DNA of 64,000 nt, taken from the IMG/VR virus record IMGVR_UViG_3300028920_000065, positions 1 to 64,000 of that record; one strand, written 5' to 3'. The notes under the pieces were generated by a model, which was given only the letters and a program-made list of their open reading frames with translations, ran no database searches and had not been told where the DNA came from. Shown here in pieces: positions 43,338-50,542 of this stretch; within the stretch, counting starts at the first letter, position 1; each line of letters opens with the position of its first letter. The translations under genes and the position numbers were made by a program. This stretch comes from a virus.

Positions 43338-43356
43338 GGAGGACCTTGTGTCCTCC
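43338..43356 (+). other. Perfect 7-bp hairpin after gp45
   Basis: GGAGGAC, loop CTTGT, GTCCTCC. No T-run follows, so it is not a standard terminator. The left arm contains an SD-like GGAGG that the hairpin would hide; the next gene has its own free GGAGG at about 43370. Could be an RNA-processing, pause or translational-control site. Confidence 0.7.
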
Positions 43357-43378
43357 TATTGAATGTTTTGGAGGAAAT

Positions 43379-43702
43379 ATGATATATTTTAAAAGCCAAT
43401 TTACGGAGAAACAATATAAAGGAAAGATAGAAATAGATATAGAAAGAAATTCAGATATAATATTTAGAACAGACCCTAAAAGAACAATTTATTTTGCTGA
43501 AAATGGTGAAAAATTTGAAATTAAATACAATAAATGGCAAAGTACTCAACTATCTTTTTATTTAAATGAACTTGTTATTGGTGGTGATGGAAAAACTAAA
43601 ATTGAAGTTGAAGTTGAAGGAGTTGATTCTAAAGAAAAAGCTGATAATTTTAGGCGAGCTATTATGAAGTTTAATAAAGAACATGAGGAGATTTTAATAT
43701 GA
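43379..43702 (+). CDS. Hypothetical protein, 107 aa
   Basis: The ATG at 43379 follows GGAGGAAAT; the upstream GTG-initiated frame runs through the hairpin and is unlikely. Beta-rich sequence (GKIEIDIERNSDIIFRTD ... KIEVEVEGVDSKEKADN). It overlaps the gp44 start by four bases, so it is tied to the clamp-loader genes, but I recognise no family. The gp62-like subunit is elsewhere (7303-7935). Confidence 0.7.
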   Translation: MIYFKSQFTEKQYKGKIEIDIERNSDIIFRTDPKRTIYFAENGEKFEIKYNKWQSTQLSFYLNELVIGGDGKTKIEVEVEGVDSKEKADNFRRAIMKFNKEHEEILI

Positions 43703-44631
43703 ATATTAAAACATACCTCATTGAAGAAAAATATAATCCCGATGATTTAGAAACTATTATTCTTCCAGAGAGATTAAAATCTTTATTGAATGGTATAAAA
43801 GAAAGTGGTAATATTACAAGTTATTTGTTTTCAGGACCAGGAGGAACTGGAAAAACAACTTCTGCTGTTGCCTTGTGTAAAGTACTTGGACTTGATTATG
43901 AAATATGGCCCTGTTCAATTAACAATAAGGTTGATTATGTTAATGAGGTTATAGCACGTAAAGCTGAAAATGGTTCGTTATATGGTGATTATAAGGTTAT
44001 TATTGGAGATGAAGCGGATAGACTTTATCTTGATGCACAGCAAGCATTAAGAAATATTATGAGTGGGAATCTTAATCATTGTAGATGGATTCTCACTGCT
44101 AATTTTCCAGAAAAAATTATTGATCCTCTTAAGACGGGCAGAACTCCTTTGATTGATTTTTCTTATTCTGAAGAGGAGAAAAAAGAAGTTGTTCCTATTT
44201 TATTTAAAAGATTAGTTGAAATTTGTGATTCAGAAGGAATAAAAATTGATAATAAAAATTCATTTGCAAAATTTGTTTTTGAAAATATTCCAAATATAAG
44301 ATTTATATTAAAATCAATACAAATGATTGCTGTACAAAATGCAGGTAAAATTCCTGAAAATATTACAATTAAAAGGGAACAGCTAACATTAGAATATTTC
44401 AAGACAATTTTAAATTCTGATTATAAAGAACTAACGAGATTTGTCAATAAGACTCCACAAACTGTAATTATGCGTTTTATTGATGATAATCTTGATGAAT
44501 TAGTGAAGGATCCAGAAAAACAATTATTAATTATGCAATATGCAGCTAATTTCCAAGGATTAGAAAAAGGAGTTGAAAGTATTTATACAAAAGCATTTTT
44601 ATTAAATTTAAAAAAGATAATTGGAGGTTAA
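43699..44631 (+). CDS. 44: Clamp loader ATPase subunit gp44-like
   Basis: 310 aa (T4 gp44 is 319). AAA+ motifs: Walker A FSGPGGTGKTTSA (residues 44-56), Walker B VIIGDEADRL (about 95-104), sensor 1 WILTANF (about 133) and a conserved R-x-P-L-I-D-F turn. Four gp44 and one gp62 load the gp45 clamp. The ATG overlaps the previous stop as ATGA. Confidence 0.95.
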   Translation: MNIKTYLIEEKYNPDDLETIILPERLKSLLNGIKESGNITSYLFSGPGGTGKTTSAVALCKVLGLDYEIWPCSINNKVDYVNEVIARKAENGSLYGDYKVIIGDEADRLYLDAQQALRNIMSGNLNHCRWILTANFPEKIIDPLKTGRTPLIDFSYSEEEKKEVVPILFKRLVEICDSEGIKIDNKNSFAKFVFENIPNIRFILKSIQMIAVQNAGKIPENITIKREQLTLEYFKTILNSDYKELTRFVNKTPQTVIMRFIDDNLDELVKDPEKQLLIMQYAANFQGLEKGVESIYTKAFLLNLKKIIGG

Positions 44632-44632
44632 T

Positions 44633-44929
44633 TTGAATCAAGCAATAGGGAAAAGAAAATGTCAAAGATGTGGTCATAATGTTTCTATAGATAAATGTTT
44701 TGAAAGAAAGATTGATAATAGTTTTAATGAGGTTCTTTGTGATAGATGTGTTGAGTCATTAAAAGAATATGGAATTTTATTTGAATTTGGAGGTGGTGGA
44801 ATTTTTTCTTATCAAGTTGAAGGAATTATAAGAAAAATTCTTGAGCATGAGAAAACAATAGATATTAAAAAATCTCGTATTAAAGATTTGAAGTTTATTT
44901 TAAAAAGAATTGGAATAGATTATGATTAA
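44633..44929 (+). CDS. Zinc-finger protein, 98 aa
   Basis: TTG start at 44633, taken because TTGGAGGTTAAT stands before it; another in-frame TTG four codons upstream overlaps that site. C-x2-C (CQRCGH) and C-x2-C (CDRCVE) about 28 residues apart form a zinc ribbon, followed by a helical C-terminus. Similar small ribbons occur among T4-like accessory genes. Function unknown. Confidence 0.7.
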   Translation: MNQAIGKRKCQRCGHNVSIDKCFERKIDNSFNEVLCDRCVESLKEYGILFEFGGGGIFSYQVEGIIRKILEHEKTIDIKKSRIKDLKFILKRIGIDYD

Positions 44930-44934
44930 TAAAA

Positions 44935-45015
44935 TCATTCTCAGGCTTTTGTATTTAACTTATGAGCAATTTTTTCATAAAATGAATAGTAGAGTATAGG
45001 TAATGTTTTTTTAAC
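44935..45015 (-). repeat. Intergenic ~80-nt element, copy D
   Basis: Minus strand reads TTACCTATACTCTACTATT, AAAAAATTGCTCATAAGTTA and AAAAGCCTGAGAATG, in the same order as copies A-C. It is the only copy on the minus strand and occupies the gap before the small Gly-rich gene. Confidence 0.65.
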
Positions 45016-45033
45016 GTTTAAGAGGAGAAAAAA

Positions 45034-45153
45034 ATGAAAGTAAATGAAAAAAAGATGAGAAACAGAGATGGAACAGGACCGGCCGGAAAAGGTCCAAAAA
45101 CTGGTAGAGGTCAAGGTGGATGTAAAAAGGGCGGAAAAAAGAAAGGAAATTAA
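45034..45153 (+). CDS. Small Gly/Lys-rich peptide, DUF5320-like motif, 39 aa
   Basis: ATG behind AGAGGAGAAAAAA. The peptide contains RDGTGPAGKGPKTGRGQGGC (about residues 11-30). This recalls the G-D-G-T-G-P-x-G-x-G-P-x-T-G-R-G-x-G-x-C signature I remember as DUF5320, followed by a Lys/Gly tail. In bacteria that motif occurs in small proteins near metal- or nitrogenase-related genes; its job is not established. Its stop overlaps the stop of the convergent gene at 45150-45153. A short-peptide gene easily missed by annotation. Confidence 0.65.
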   Translation: MKVNEKKMRNRDGTGPAGKGPKTGRGQGGCKKGGKKKGN

Positions 45154-45341
45154 TTTAAGATTTTGTTTATTTCATCAATTCTTTGAATTAATCGATTTCT
45201 TTCTTTTTTAAGTGATTCTTTATCAATATTTTCTGATATAATTTCAACCTCATATTTACATTTTCCTAATAATCTCTTTGGAACATCAAATATTTTTATA
45301 TAAGCATCATTGTTTTGAACTTCAATGATTGTTTTCCACAT
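45150..45341 (-). CDS. Hypothetical protein, 63 aa, antisense within head region
   Basis: The only minus-strand gene between 33.6 and 64 kb. The N-terminal half is beta-like (KTIIEVQNNDAYIKIFDVPK), the C-terminal half a Lys/Glu helix (KESLKKERNRLIQRIDEI) suggesting a dimeric DNA- or RNA-polymerase-binding protein. No good ribosome site of its own; its ATG lies inside the 17-codon leader frame at 45322-45375, so it may be translationally coupled. Driven by a perfect sigma70 promoter. Confidence 0.65.
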   Translation of the reverse strand: MWKTIIEVQNNDAYIKIFDVPKRLLGKCKYEVEIISENIDKESLKKERNRLIQRIDEINKILN

Positions 45342-45375
45342 AAAGTTTATTTTGAATTTTTTTAATGCTAATCAT
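45322..45375 (-). CDS. Possible 17-aa leader peptide
   Basis: ATG at 45375 preceded by GGAGGCAATC, the best ribosome site in the transcript. It encodes MISIKKIQNKLYVENNH and stops inside the start of the 63-aa gene in another frame. Could couple or regulate translation of that gene, or mark an old frameshift. Confidence 0.4.
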   Translation of the reverse strand: MISIKKIQNKLYVENNH

Positions 45376-45410
45376 GATTGCCTCCAATAAAATAAATTTA
45401 CACCCTATAT

Positions 45411-45439
45411 ATTATAGTATTTTTTGACAATTTTGTCAA
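45411..45439 (-). promoter_or_regulatory. Perfect consensus sigma70 promoter with palindrome
   Basis: Minus strand TTGACA, 17-base spacer, TATAAT. The -35 box is half of a 16-bp inverted repeat TTGACAA-TT-TTGTCAA (45424-45439), a possible operator. The plus-strand late box of gp4 starts right beside it. Confidence 0.85.
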
Positions 45440-45450
45440 GATAAATAATT
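45440..45450 (+). promoter_or_regulatory. Late-type promoter for gp4
   Basis: GATAAATAATT. By T4 late-promoter geometry the transcript would begin at about the A of the gp4 ATG (45453), predicting a leaderless mRNA. Confidence 0.6.
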
Positions 45451-45452
45451 TT

Positions 45453-45986
45453 ATGAAGAAAAAAAAATATCAACAAGGAAAAATAATTCTTCTTTCAGAA
45501 GAACTTAAGAAAAAATATAAAGGCAACGTCAATAATATTATTTTTAGATCAGGATGGGAACGGGATTTCTTTTTTGTTTTAATGAAAAATAAAAATATTT
45601 ATTCTGTTTCTTCTGAAGAAACAGTTATTCCATATATAAAACCAACAGATGGAAAGGTCCATAGATATTTTATGGATTTTGCTTTTGAATATATTTCAAG
45701 AAAAGGAAAAAAGAGAAAAGCATTGGTTGAAGTTAAACCATTTAAGCAAACACAAAGACCAAAGAAAACAATAATAACAAAAAGACACAAAAAACCAAAA
45801 GAATATTATGAAAGGAAATATTTAAGGGATATTTTGACATATGAGATAAATATTGCTAAGTGGAAAGCAGCACAGGAATATGCCATTAAAAACGGATACT
45901 CTTTTTATATTCTAACAGAAAACCCAAAAGCAAATAAAAGATATAAAATGTGGAAATATGAGGAAATAATAAAATCAGAATATTAA
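45453..45986 (+). CDS. 4: Head completion protein gp4-like
   Basis: 177 aa (T4 gp4 is 150). IIFRSGWERDFFFVL (about residues 29-43) matches T4 ITYRSNWEKFFFEWL. SEETVIPYIKPTDGKVHRYFMD matches T4 SETAVIPYFCN ... RRYFMD, then LVEVKPFKQTQ against FIEIKPKKETQ, and IAKWKAAQEYAIKNGYSFYI against TDKWKAAQSLAEKRGIKFRI, ending LTE. Gp4 is needed to finish DNA-filled heads; the fold (E ... D ... E-x-K) is nuclease-like. The N-terminus matches T4 in length, supporting this ATG, yet no ribosome site precedes it. Confidence 0.93.
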   Translation: MKKKKYQQGKIILLSEELKKKYKGNVNNIIFRSGWERDFFFVLMKNKNIYSVSSEETVIPYIKPTDGKVHRYFMDFAFEYISRKGKKRKALVEVKPFKQTQRPKKTIITKRHKKPKEYYERKYLRDILTYEINIAKWKAAQEYAIKNGYSFYILTENPKANKRYKMWKYEEIIKSEY

Positions 45987-46000
45987 TTAAAATGTGTTTT

Positions 46001-46017
46001 AATAAATAATTTTGAAT
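46001..46017 (+). promoter_or_regulatory. Late-type promoter
   Basis: AATAAATAATTTTGAAT before the gene at 46035. Confidence 0.8.
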
Positions 46018-46034
46018 GATTATATAGGTGAAAA

Positions 46035-46700
46035 ATGGTTGATAACATCAATGAAGCAAGTATTAAAAAAGGTGTTAGATGGTTTCTTGATAAAATAAAG
46101 AAGTCTGTTTCTAAAAGAAAAGAAGATAAACATCCCAAAGATATTGAAACTTCAAAAGAAGCAAAAGCAAATCTTCATAATTTTAATTTATACACTACTT
46201 TATATCCGATGCCAAAAACAAAAGATGAGCTTCCATTTTATGATGCAATGCCTTTATTTTTTCCACTTCAGGTTGTAAAAGGAAGTGATGGAGCACTTTT
46301 ACATTCTTTAAATTTACATTATTTACCTCCAAATCTTAGATTAAAATTTCTTAAAGAAATAGAAATTCTTGTTAGAAAAGATGCAGAAATGAAAGGATAT
46401 GAACCAGATGAACTTTCAACTTATCCAAAAGGCAATTTAACTCGTTCAGTTGGTAGATATGTTGCAAAAGTTTATCAGTATGGTGGTGGTTCTGCTGGTG
46501 CTATGATTAGAGCAGCCTATAGGTCATATTTTTTTTCTAGAATGCGCGGGAAATTAAAATATATTCCTGTAACAGAATGGGAAAAAGCTGGACGACTTAT
46601 ATTACCAGTATGGAGAAAAGCTGGACCAGCTGAAGTATATAAAGAAGTTAGAAATACATATAACAAATATAAAAACAATTATAGGTCATCAATTTATTAA
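46035..46700 (+). CDS. Putative structural protein, 221 aa (baseplate or neck)
   Basis: The middle block DELPFYDAMPLFFPLQVV, then LLHSLNLHYLPPNLRLKFLK (about residues 66-110), recurs in T4-like phage virion proteins as Y-D-x-x-P-L ... G-L-N-x-H-Y-L-P-x-x-x-R. The precise family name escapes me. Basic N-terminus (KKSVSKRKEDK) and C-terminus. In T4 the gene after 4 is 53 (baseplate wedge), but the sequence does not obviously match gp53. Late promoter; ATG with AGGTGAAAA. Confidence 0.6.
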   Translation: MVDNINEASIKKGVRWFLDKIKKSVSKRKEDKHPKDIETSKEAKANLHNFNLYTTLYPMPKTKDELPFYDAMPLFFPLQVVKGSDGALLHSLNLHYLPPNLRLKFLKEIEILVRKDAEMKGYEPDELSTYPKGNLTRSVGRYVAKVYQYGGGSAGAMIRAAYRSYFFSRMRGKLKYIPVTEWEKAGRLILPVWRKAGPAEVYKEVRNTYNKYKNNYRSSIY

Positions 46701-46718
46701 TAATAAATAATTTTGAAT
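46701..46718 (+). promoter_or_regulatory. Late-type promoter for portal
   Basis: TAATAAATAATTTTGAAT, 18 bases before the portal ATG. Confidence 0.8.
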
Positions 46719-46735
46719 TATAAGAGGAAAAAAAT

Positions 46736-48154
46736 ATGGCAGTGCTAATAAGTGAAGCATCGAAAATAATAAAAGCATTAGATAAAGATAATTTTAATCA
46801 AATAACTGTTGATAAAGAACAATTATCAAACCAATTTTTTTCAGTGGCAAAATATGGAAAATCAAGTAATCCTGAAAAAATGGAGATGTTAAAAACTTTA
46901 ATTAAAAAATGGAGACAATATTCTAAATTTCCAAAAGTAGCAAGTTCTATTATGAATATAAAATCTGAAGCTGTTGTTGCTGGAGATCGTGATGTTGTCA
47001 TGTTAGATAGTTCTGATTTAGATTCATTTAATTTAAGAGAGTCAGAAATTAATAAATTAAAAGAAGTTTTACCAGAAAGATTTTCAAGAATATTAAAAAA
47101 AGTTAGATTTAATCAATTTGGTTCCAAATATTTTGAGAATTGGTATGTTGACGGTAGATTATATGTTTATATAGAAACAGATGAAGATGGTATTAAAGAT
47201 TATCGTTTTCTTGATCCTTTAAAACTGACTCTTGTAAAAAAAGAAAAGAAATTAATTTATGAATATGATACTGAAAACAATGGAGAGGAAAAAAAATTAG
47301 AAATTCCATATAATAAAGTATATTTTATTTCTTCTGGTCTTGAAAATGAAAATGGAATTGTTATTTCTTATTTAAATAAGGCAATTCGTCCAATAAATCT
47401 TTTAATGATGATGGAAAATTCTTTAGTAATTCAAAGATTTGTAAGGGCACCAGAAAGATGGGTATTTAAGCTTGATGTTTCTGGAATGAATAAAAAACGT
47501 GCAAAACAATATATGGAAAATATGAGATCAAAATATAGGGCACGATTTACAATAGATGCAATTACAGGAGAATTATCTGGAAATAATATGACTCTTGCAA
47601 TGCAAGAAAATTTATATATTCCAAAAACTAATTCTCAGAATGGTGGTCATGATATTGATACAATAGGTGGCACTCAAAATCTTGGGGATATAGATGATAT
47701 TTTATTTTGGGATAGAAAAGTTGATGAAGCACTTCATACACCAAAAACAGAAGGTGGTGAGGAATCAATTGTTTCTTTCGGATCAAGAATAGAAGAAATT
47801 TCCAGGGCAGAATATAAATTTTTTAGATTTATTAAAATGTTGAGATCTTATTTTAATCAATTATTTAATATATTGTTAAAAGTTGATGTACTTGCTGCCG
47901 GAATTACAAAAGAATCAGTTTGGGAAGAAATTGAAGATGATTTAATTTTTGTTTATAAAAATGATTCAATTTATGAGGAAAATAAAGAAAGAAATAAATT
48001 AGAAAATAAATTTGAATTTTTACAAAATTATGAGCAATTACTTCTTAAATATTATGGTGAAACATATATTAGAAAACGAATTTTAAAGCAAACAGATGAG
48101 GAAATAAAAGTTTCTGAAAAAGAAAAACCAAAAGAAACTGAGGAGGAATATTAA
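46736..48154 (+). CDS. 20: Portal protein gp20-like
   Basis: 472 aa (T4 gp20 is 524). RWVFKLDVSGMNKKRAKQYM (about residues 241-260) matches the T4 portal R-x-D-V-S-G-M-P-x-x-x-A-E-x-Y-M; SKYRARFTIDAITGEL follows, then YIPKTNSQNGGHDIDTIGG with QNLGDIDDI (about 320), and FWDRKVDEALHTPKT. Twelve copies form the ring at the capsid vertex through which DNA is packaged. The C-terminus is a charged Lys/Glu tail. ATGs overlap: its last base is the first of the next start. Confidence 0.95.
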   Translation: MAVLISEASKIIKALDKDNFNQITVDKEQLSNQFFSVAKYGKSSNPEKMEMLKTLIKKWRQYSKFPKVASSIMNIKSEAVVAGDRDVVMLDSSDLDSFNLRESEINKLKEVLPERFSRILKKVRFNQFGSKYFENWYVDGRLYVYIETDEDGIKDYRFLDPLKLTLVKKEKKLIYEYDTENNGEEKKLEIPYNKVYFISSGLENENGIVISYLNKAIRPINLLMMMENSLVIQRFVRAPERWVFKLDVSGMNKKRAKQYMENMRSKYRARFTIDAITGELSGNNMTLAMQENLYIPKTNSQNGGHDIDTIGGTQNLGDIDDILFWDRKVDEALHTPKTEGGEESIVSFGSRIEEISRAEYKFFRFIKMLRSYFNQLFNILLKVDVLAAGITKESVWEEIEDDLIFVYKNDSIYEENKERNKLENKFEFLQNYEQLLLKYYGETYIRKRILKQTDEEIKVSEKEKPKETEEEY

Positions 48155-48477
48155 TGAAACTTGTATTTAAAAACAATAAATTTAATTTATATGAAGATAA
48201 AGAATATGAAGAAATAAAAGAAGGTATTGGTGATGCTGTTCTTGGTGCTCTACTTGGATTTTCCGCTGGAAAAATTAAAAATAAAGTAGATTTTTCTAAA
48301 TATAACCTTTATATGGGCGACAATGTAACAACTATAAAAGTTGATGCAATGAGACAAAAGAGAAAATATAAAGGAATATTAACATTTAGAGGAAATAAAC
48401 CATATGTAACTATAACATCTGGACCTACAAATGTGGGGGAACTCGTTCCTTGGACACCCGAATGGATAAAAGATTAA
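48154..48477 (+). CDS. Probable prohead core protein (gp67/gp68 position), 107 aa
   Basis: Lies between portal and prohead protease, where T4 has the small core genes 67 and 68. The sequence itself is not convincingly similar: charged N-terminus, a Gly-rich turn (GIGDAVLGALLGFSAGK, residues 25-41), then a beta-rich half (GILTFRGNKPYVTITSGP). Late expression from the upstream promoter. Confidence 0.55.
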   Translation: MKLVFKNNKFNLYEDKEYEEIKEGIGDAVLGALLGFSAGKIKNKVDFSKYNLYMGDNVTTIKVDAMRQKRKYKGILTFRGNKPYVTITSGPTNVGELVPWTPEWIKD

Positions 48478-48491
48478 TAAATAATTCTGAT
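48474..48491 (+). promoter_or_regulatory. Late-type promoter for prohead protease
   Basis: TTAATAAATAATTCTGAT, overlapping the previous stop. Confidence 0.75.
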
Positions 48492-48517
48492 AAGAATAAT
48501 TATTTGGTGGTAAAATT

Positions 48518-49201
48518 ATGCAAAATATAATTGAATATGTAGAAGATTTTAGAAATTTTTCAGAAGTTATAACTGAAGAAATAAATGGAAATCAACAATT
48601 ATTTTTAGAAGGAATATTTGCTCAATTTGAAGTTTTTAATGCAAATAATAGATGGTATCAACTCAGAGAAGGTGAAGCGGTTGTTAATGATTTTAATATG
48701 AATAGAATTCCAAGAAGGGATAAAATATTTGGTGAACTTGATCATTCAACAGAATCATCTCCACAATTCCATAGAATGGCTCTTATTTTTGAAACTCCTT
48801 TGAGAATAGATAATAATAATTTAATTGCAAGGGCAAGGGTACTTGATAATACATTATATGGGCAAACTTTACGAGTTGTATTAGAAGAAAAATTAAAATT
48901 TGGTGCATCAACTAAAGGTGTAGGAAATCTTTCTAATACAAGAAAAGTTGGAAAAAGAGGTAAACTTGTTTCTAATTGGCAATTAAAAAATGTTGGAGAT
49001 ATTGTTGTGGATCAATCTGCTCCAAATGCTGTACCAATGGTAATAATGGAAATGATTATGTCTGGTGATAAGAGAATGGAAAAAATATTCGGAACAGAAA
49101 TTGTTTATAATACACAAAACGACATTTTAATAACTAAAAAATCTGATTTAGATGAGAAAACTTTAAAAATTTGGAATAAATTAATGAATATTAATATATA
49201 A
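48518..49201 (+). CDS. 21: Prohead protease gp21-like
   Basis: 227 aa (T4 gp21 is 212). Herpesvirus-assemblin-like serine protease: KIFGELDHSTES provides the catalytic His (about residue 75) and LKFGASTKGVGN the Ser (about 131), in the order and spacing of the U9/S80 phage prohead proteases. It cleaves scaffold and capsid precursors, then itself. Conserved LIARARVLD strand in between. Start ATG with TGGTGGTAAAATT. Confidence 0.9.
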   Translation: MQNIIEYVEDFRNFSEVITEEINGNQQLFLEGIFAQFEVFNANNRWYQLREGEAVVNDFNMNRIPRRDKIFGELDHSTESSPQFHRMALIFETPLRIDNNNLIARARVLDNTLYGQTLRVVLEEKLKFGASTKGVGNLSNTRKVGKRGKLVSNWQLKNVGDIVVDQSAPNAVPMVIMEMIMSGDKRMEKIFGTEIVYNTQNDILITKKSDLDEKTLKIWNKLMNINI

Positions 49202-49212
49202 ATAATAATGAA
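49196..49212 (+). promoter_or_regulatory. Late-type promoter for scaffold and capsid
   Basis: TATAAATAATAATGAAA, the nearest copy to the classical TATAAATA box. Confidence 0.75.
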
Positions 49213-49230
49213 AAGAATAGGAGATTTAAA

Positions 49231-50529
49231 ATGTTAATCCGAGAAATTCTCGAAAAACATGATTTAAAACCTGAGCAAATTAAAAAATTTGTTGATGTTC
49301 TTGAATCTGTTTCAAAAACAAAAGAAACAAAAGAATTGGAAGAATTCTTTGCAGATAATTTTTCTTTATTGGATGAAAAAGAATTTAATTCTTTTTATGA
49401 AACTGTTAAAGAAGAGTGTTTGAATGATTCTTTCTCCTTAGTTGAAAAGGAAGATATTCTTTCCGCTAAAATAATAATTCTTGAAGAAAAATTAGAAGAA
49501 ATTAATAAGAAATTGGAGGAAGGTATGAAAAAGAAATATATGGAACAAGCATGTCCATATTGCGGAGAACAGAAAATGTATGCTGATGATGGTGATTATA
49601 TCTGTGAAGCATGCAAAAAGAAATCAGTAATGAAAGAAGGTAAATTAATGAAAATTGAATCTAAAAAAGATGTTAAAGAATCAGTTGAATTTAAAAAAGG
49701 ATTAGAGGATCATGAAAAAGGTGAATATGATAACAATTTAATCCTTGAATCTGAAGATTATAGAGAAGGCATCAAAGAAGCAAAAAGACTTAAAGAAGCG
49801 GCTGAAAAATCTCCAGTCACAGTTTCAGAATTTCGTGAAATGATTACAAATCTTTCTGAATCAATTAAATCTATTTCTGAAAAAATTGATTCTCTTGAAG
49901 AAAAAATTGAAAAAACTGAAGAAGCTGAAACAGAAGAAACAAATGAAAAAGAAGATATAAATCTTGATTCTATAAATGAAGCAATTGAAAAAATTTATGA
50001 AGGAAATCTTTATGAATCTTTAAAAGAGAAAGGATTTAAAGAAATTTTTGAAGAAATTAATGAAAAAGCAAAAGAAGAATTAGAAGAAAAAGAATATAAA
50101 GCTTTGATTCTTTCCCTTGTTGAAGAAGCAAGAGAAAATGGTGAAGAAATTGATATTTTAGAATTTGTTGATGAAGAGAAAGGAGAAGATTCTAAATCAG
50201 AAGAAGTTGATGAGGAGAAAGGAGAAGATTCTAAATCAGAAGAAGTTGATGAGGAGAAAGGAGAAGATTCTAAATCAGAAGAAGTTGATGAAGAGAAAAT
50301 TGCAATTGAAGAAAAGTGTAATGATATTATTGAAAATGCAATTTCTGAACTTGTTGAAACTGATAAAGCAAAAATTAAAGAACTTGCCGAAACAATTGAA
50401 TTTGAGACTTTAGAAGAATTAGAAGAATCATTAAAAAATTTAATTGAAAATCTCGACAATAATAAAAAAGAGGAAAAGCCCACTCCTCTTAATAGATATG
50501 AAAAACTTTATGGTATAAGAAGAAAATAA
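49231..50529 (+). CDS. 22: Prohead scaffold protein gp22-like with embedded zinc ribbon
   Basis: 432 aa (T4 gp22 is 269). Position between protease and capsid, extreme Glu/Lys content and long helices identify the assembly core, which is digested by gp21. Unusual: residues 103-132 carry CPYCGEQKMYADDGDYICE followed by ACKKK, two CxxC knuckles forming a zinc ribbon inside a scaffold. Residues 313-351 are three tandem copies of VDEEKGEDSKSEE encoded by a 39-bp repeat. ATG with AGGAGATTTAAA. Confidence 0.85.
   Translation: MLIREILEKHDLKPEQIKKFVDVLESVSKTKETKELEEFFADNFSLLDEKEFNSFYETVKEECLNDSFSLVEKEDILSAKIIILEEKLEEINKKLEEGMKKKYMEQACPYCGEQKMYADDGDYICEACKKKSVMKEGKLMKIESKKDVKESVEFKKGLEDHEKGEYDNNLILESEDYREGIKEAKRLKEAAEKSPVTVSEFREMITNLSESIKSISEKIDSLEEKIEKTEEAETEETNEKEDINLDSINEAIEKIYEGNLYESLKEKGFKEIFEEINEKAKEELEEKEYKALILSLVEEARENGEEIDILEFVDEEKGEDSKSEEVDEEKGEDSKSEEVDEEKGEDSKSEEVDEEKIAIEEKCNDIIENAISELVETDKAKIKELAETIEFETLEELEESLKNLIENLDNNKKEEKPTPLNRYEKLYGIRRK
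50167..50283 (+). repeat. 39-bp tandem repeat, three copies
   Basis: Units at 50167-50205, 50206-50244 and 50245-50283, differing at one base, plus a partial fourth. In frame in the scaffold gene. Confidence 0.9.
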
Positions 50530-50542
50530 TTAGGAGAGAATT

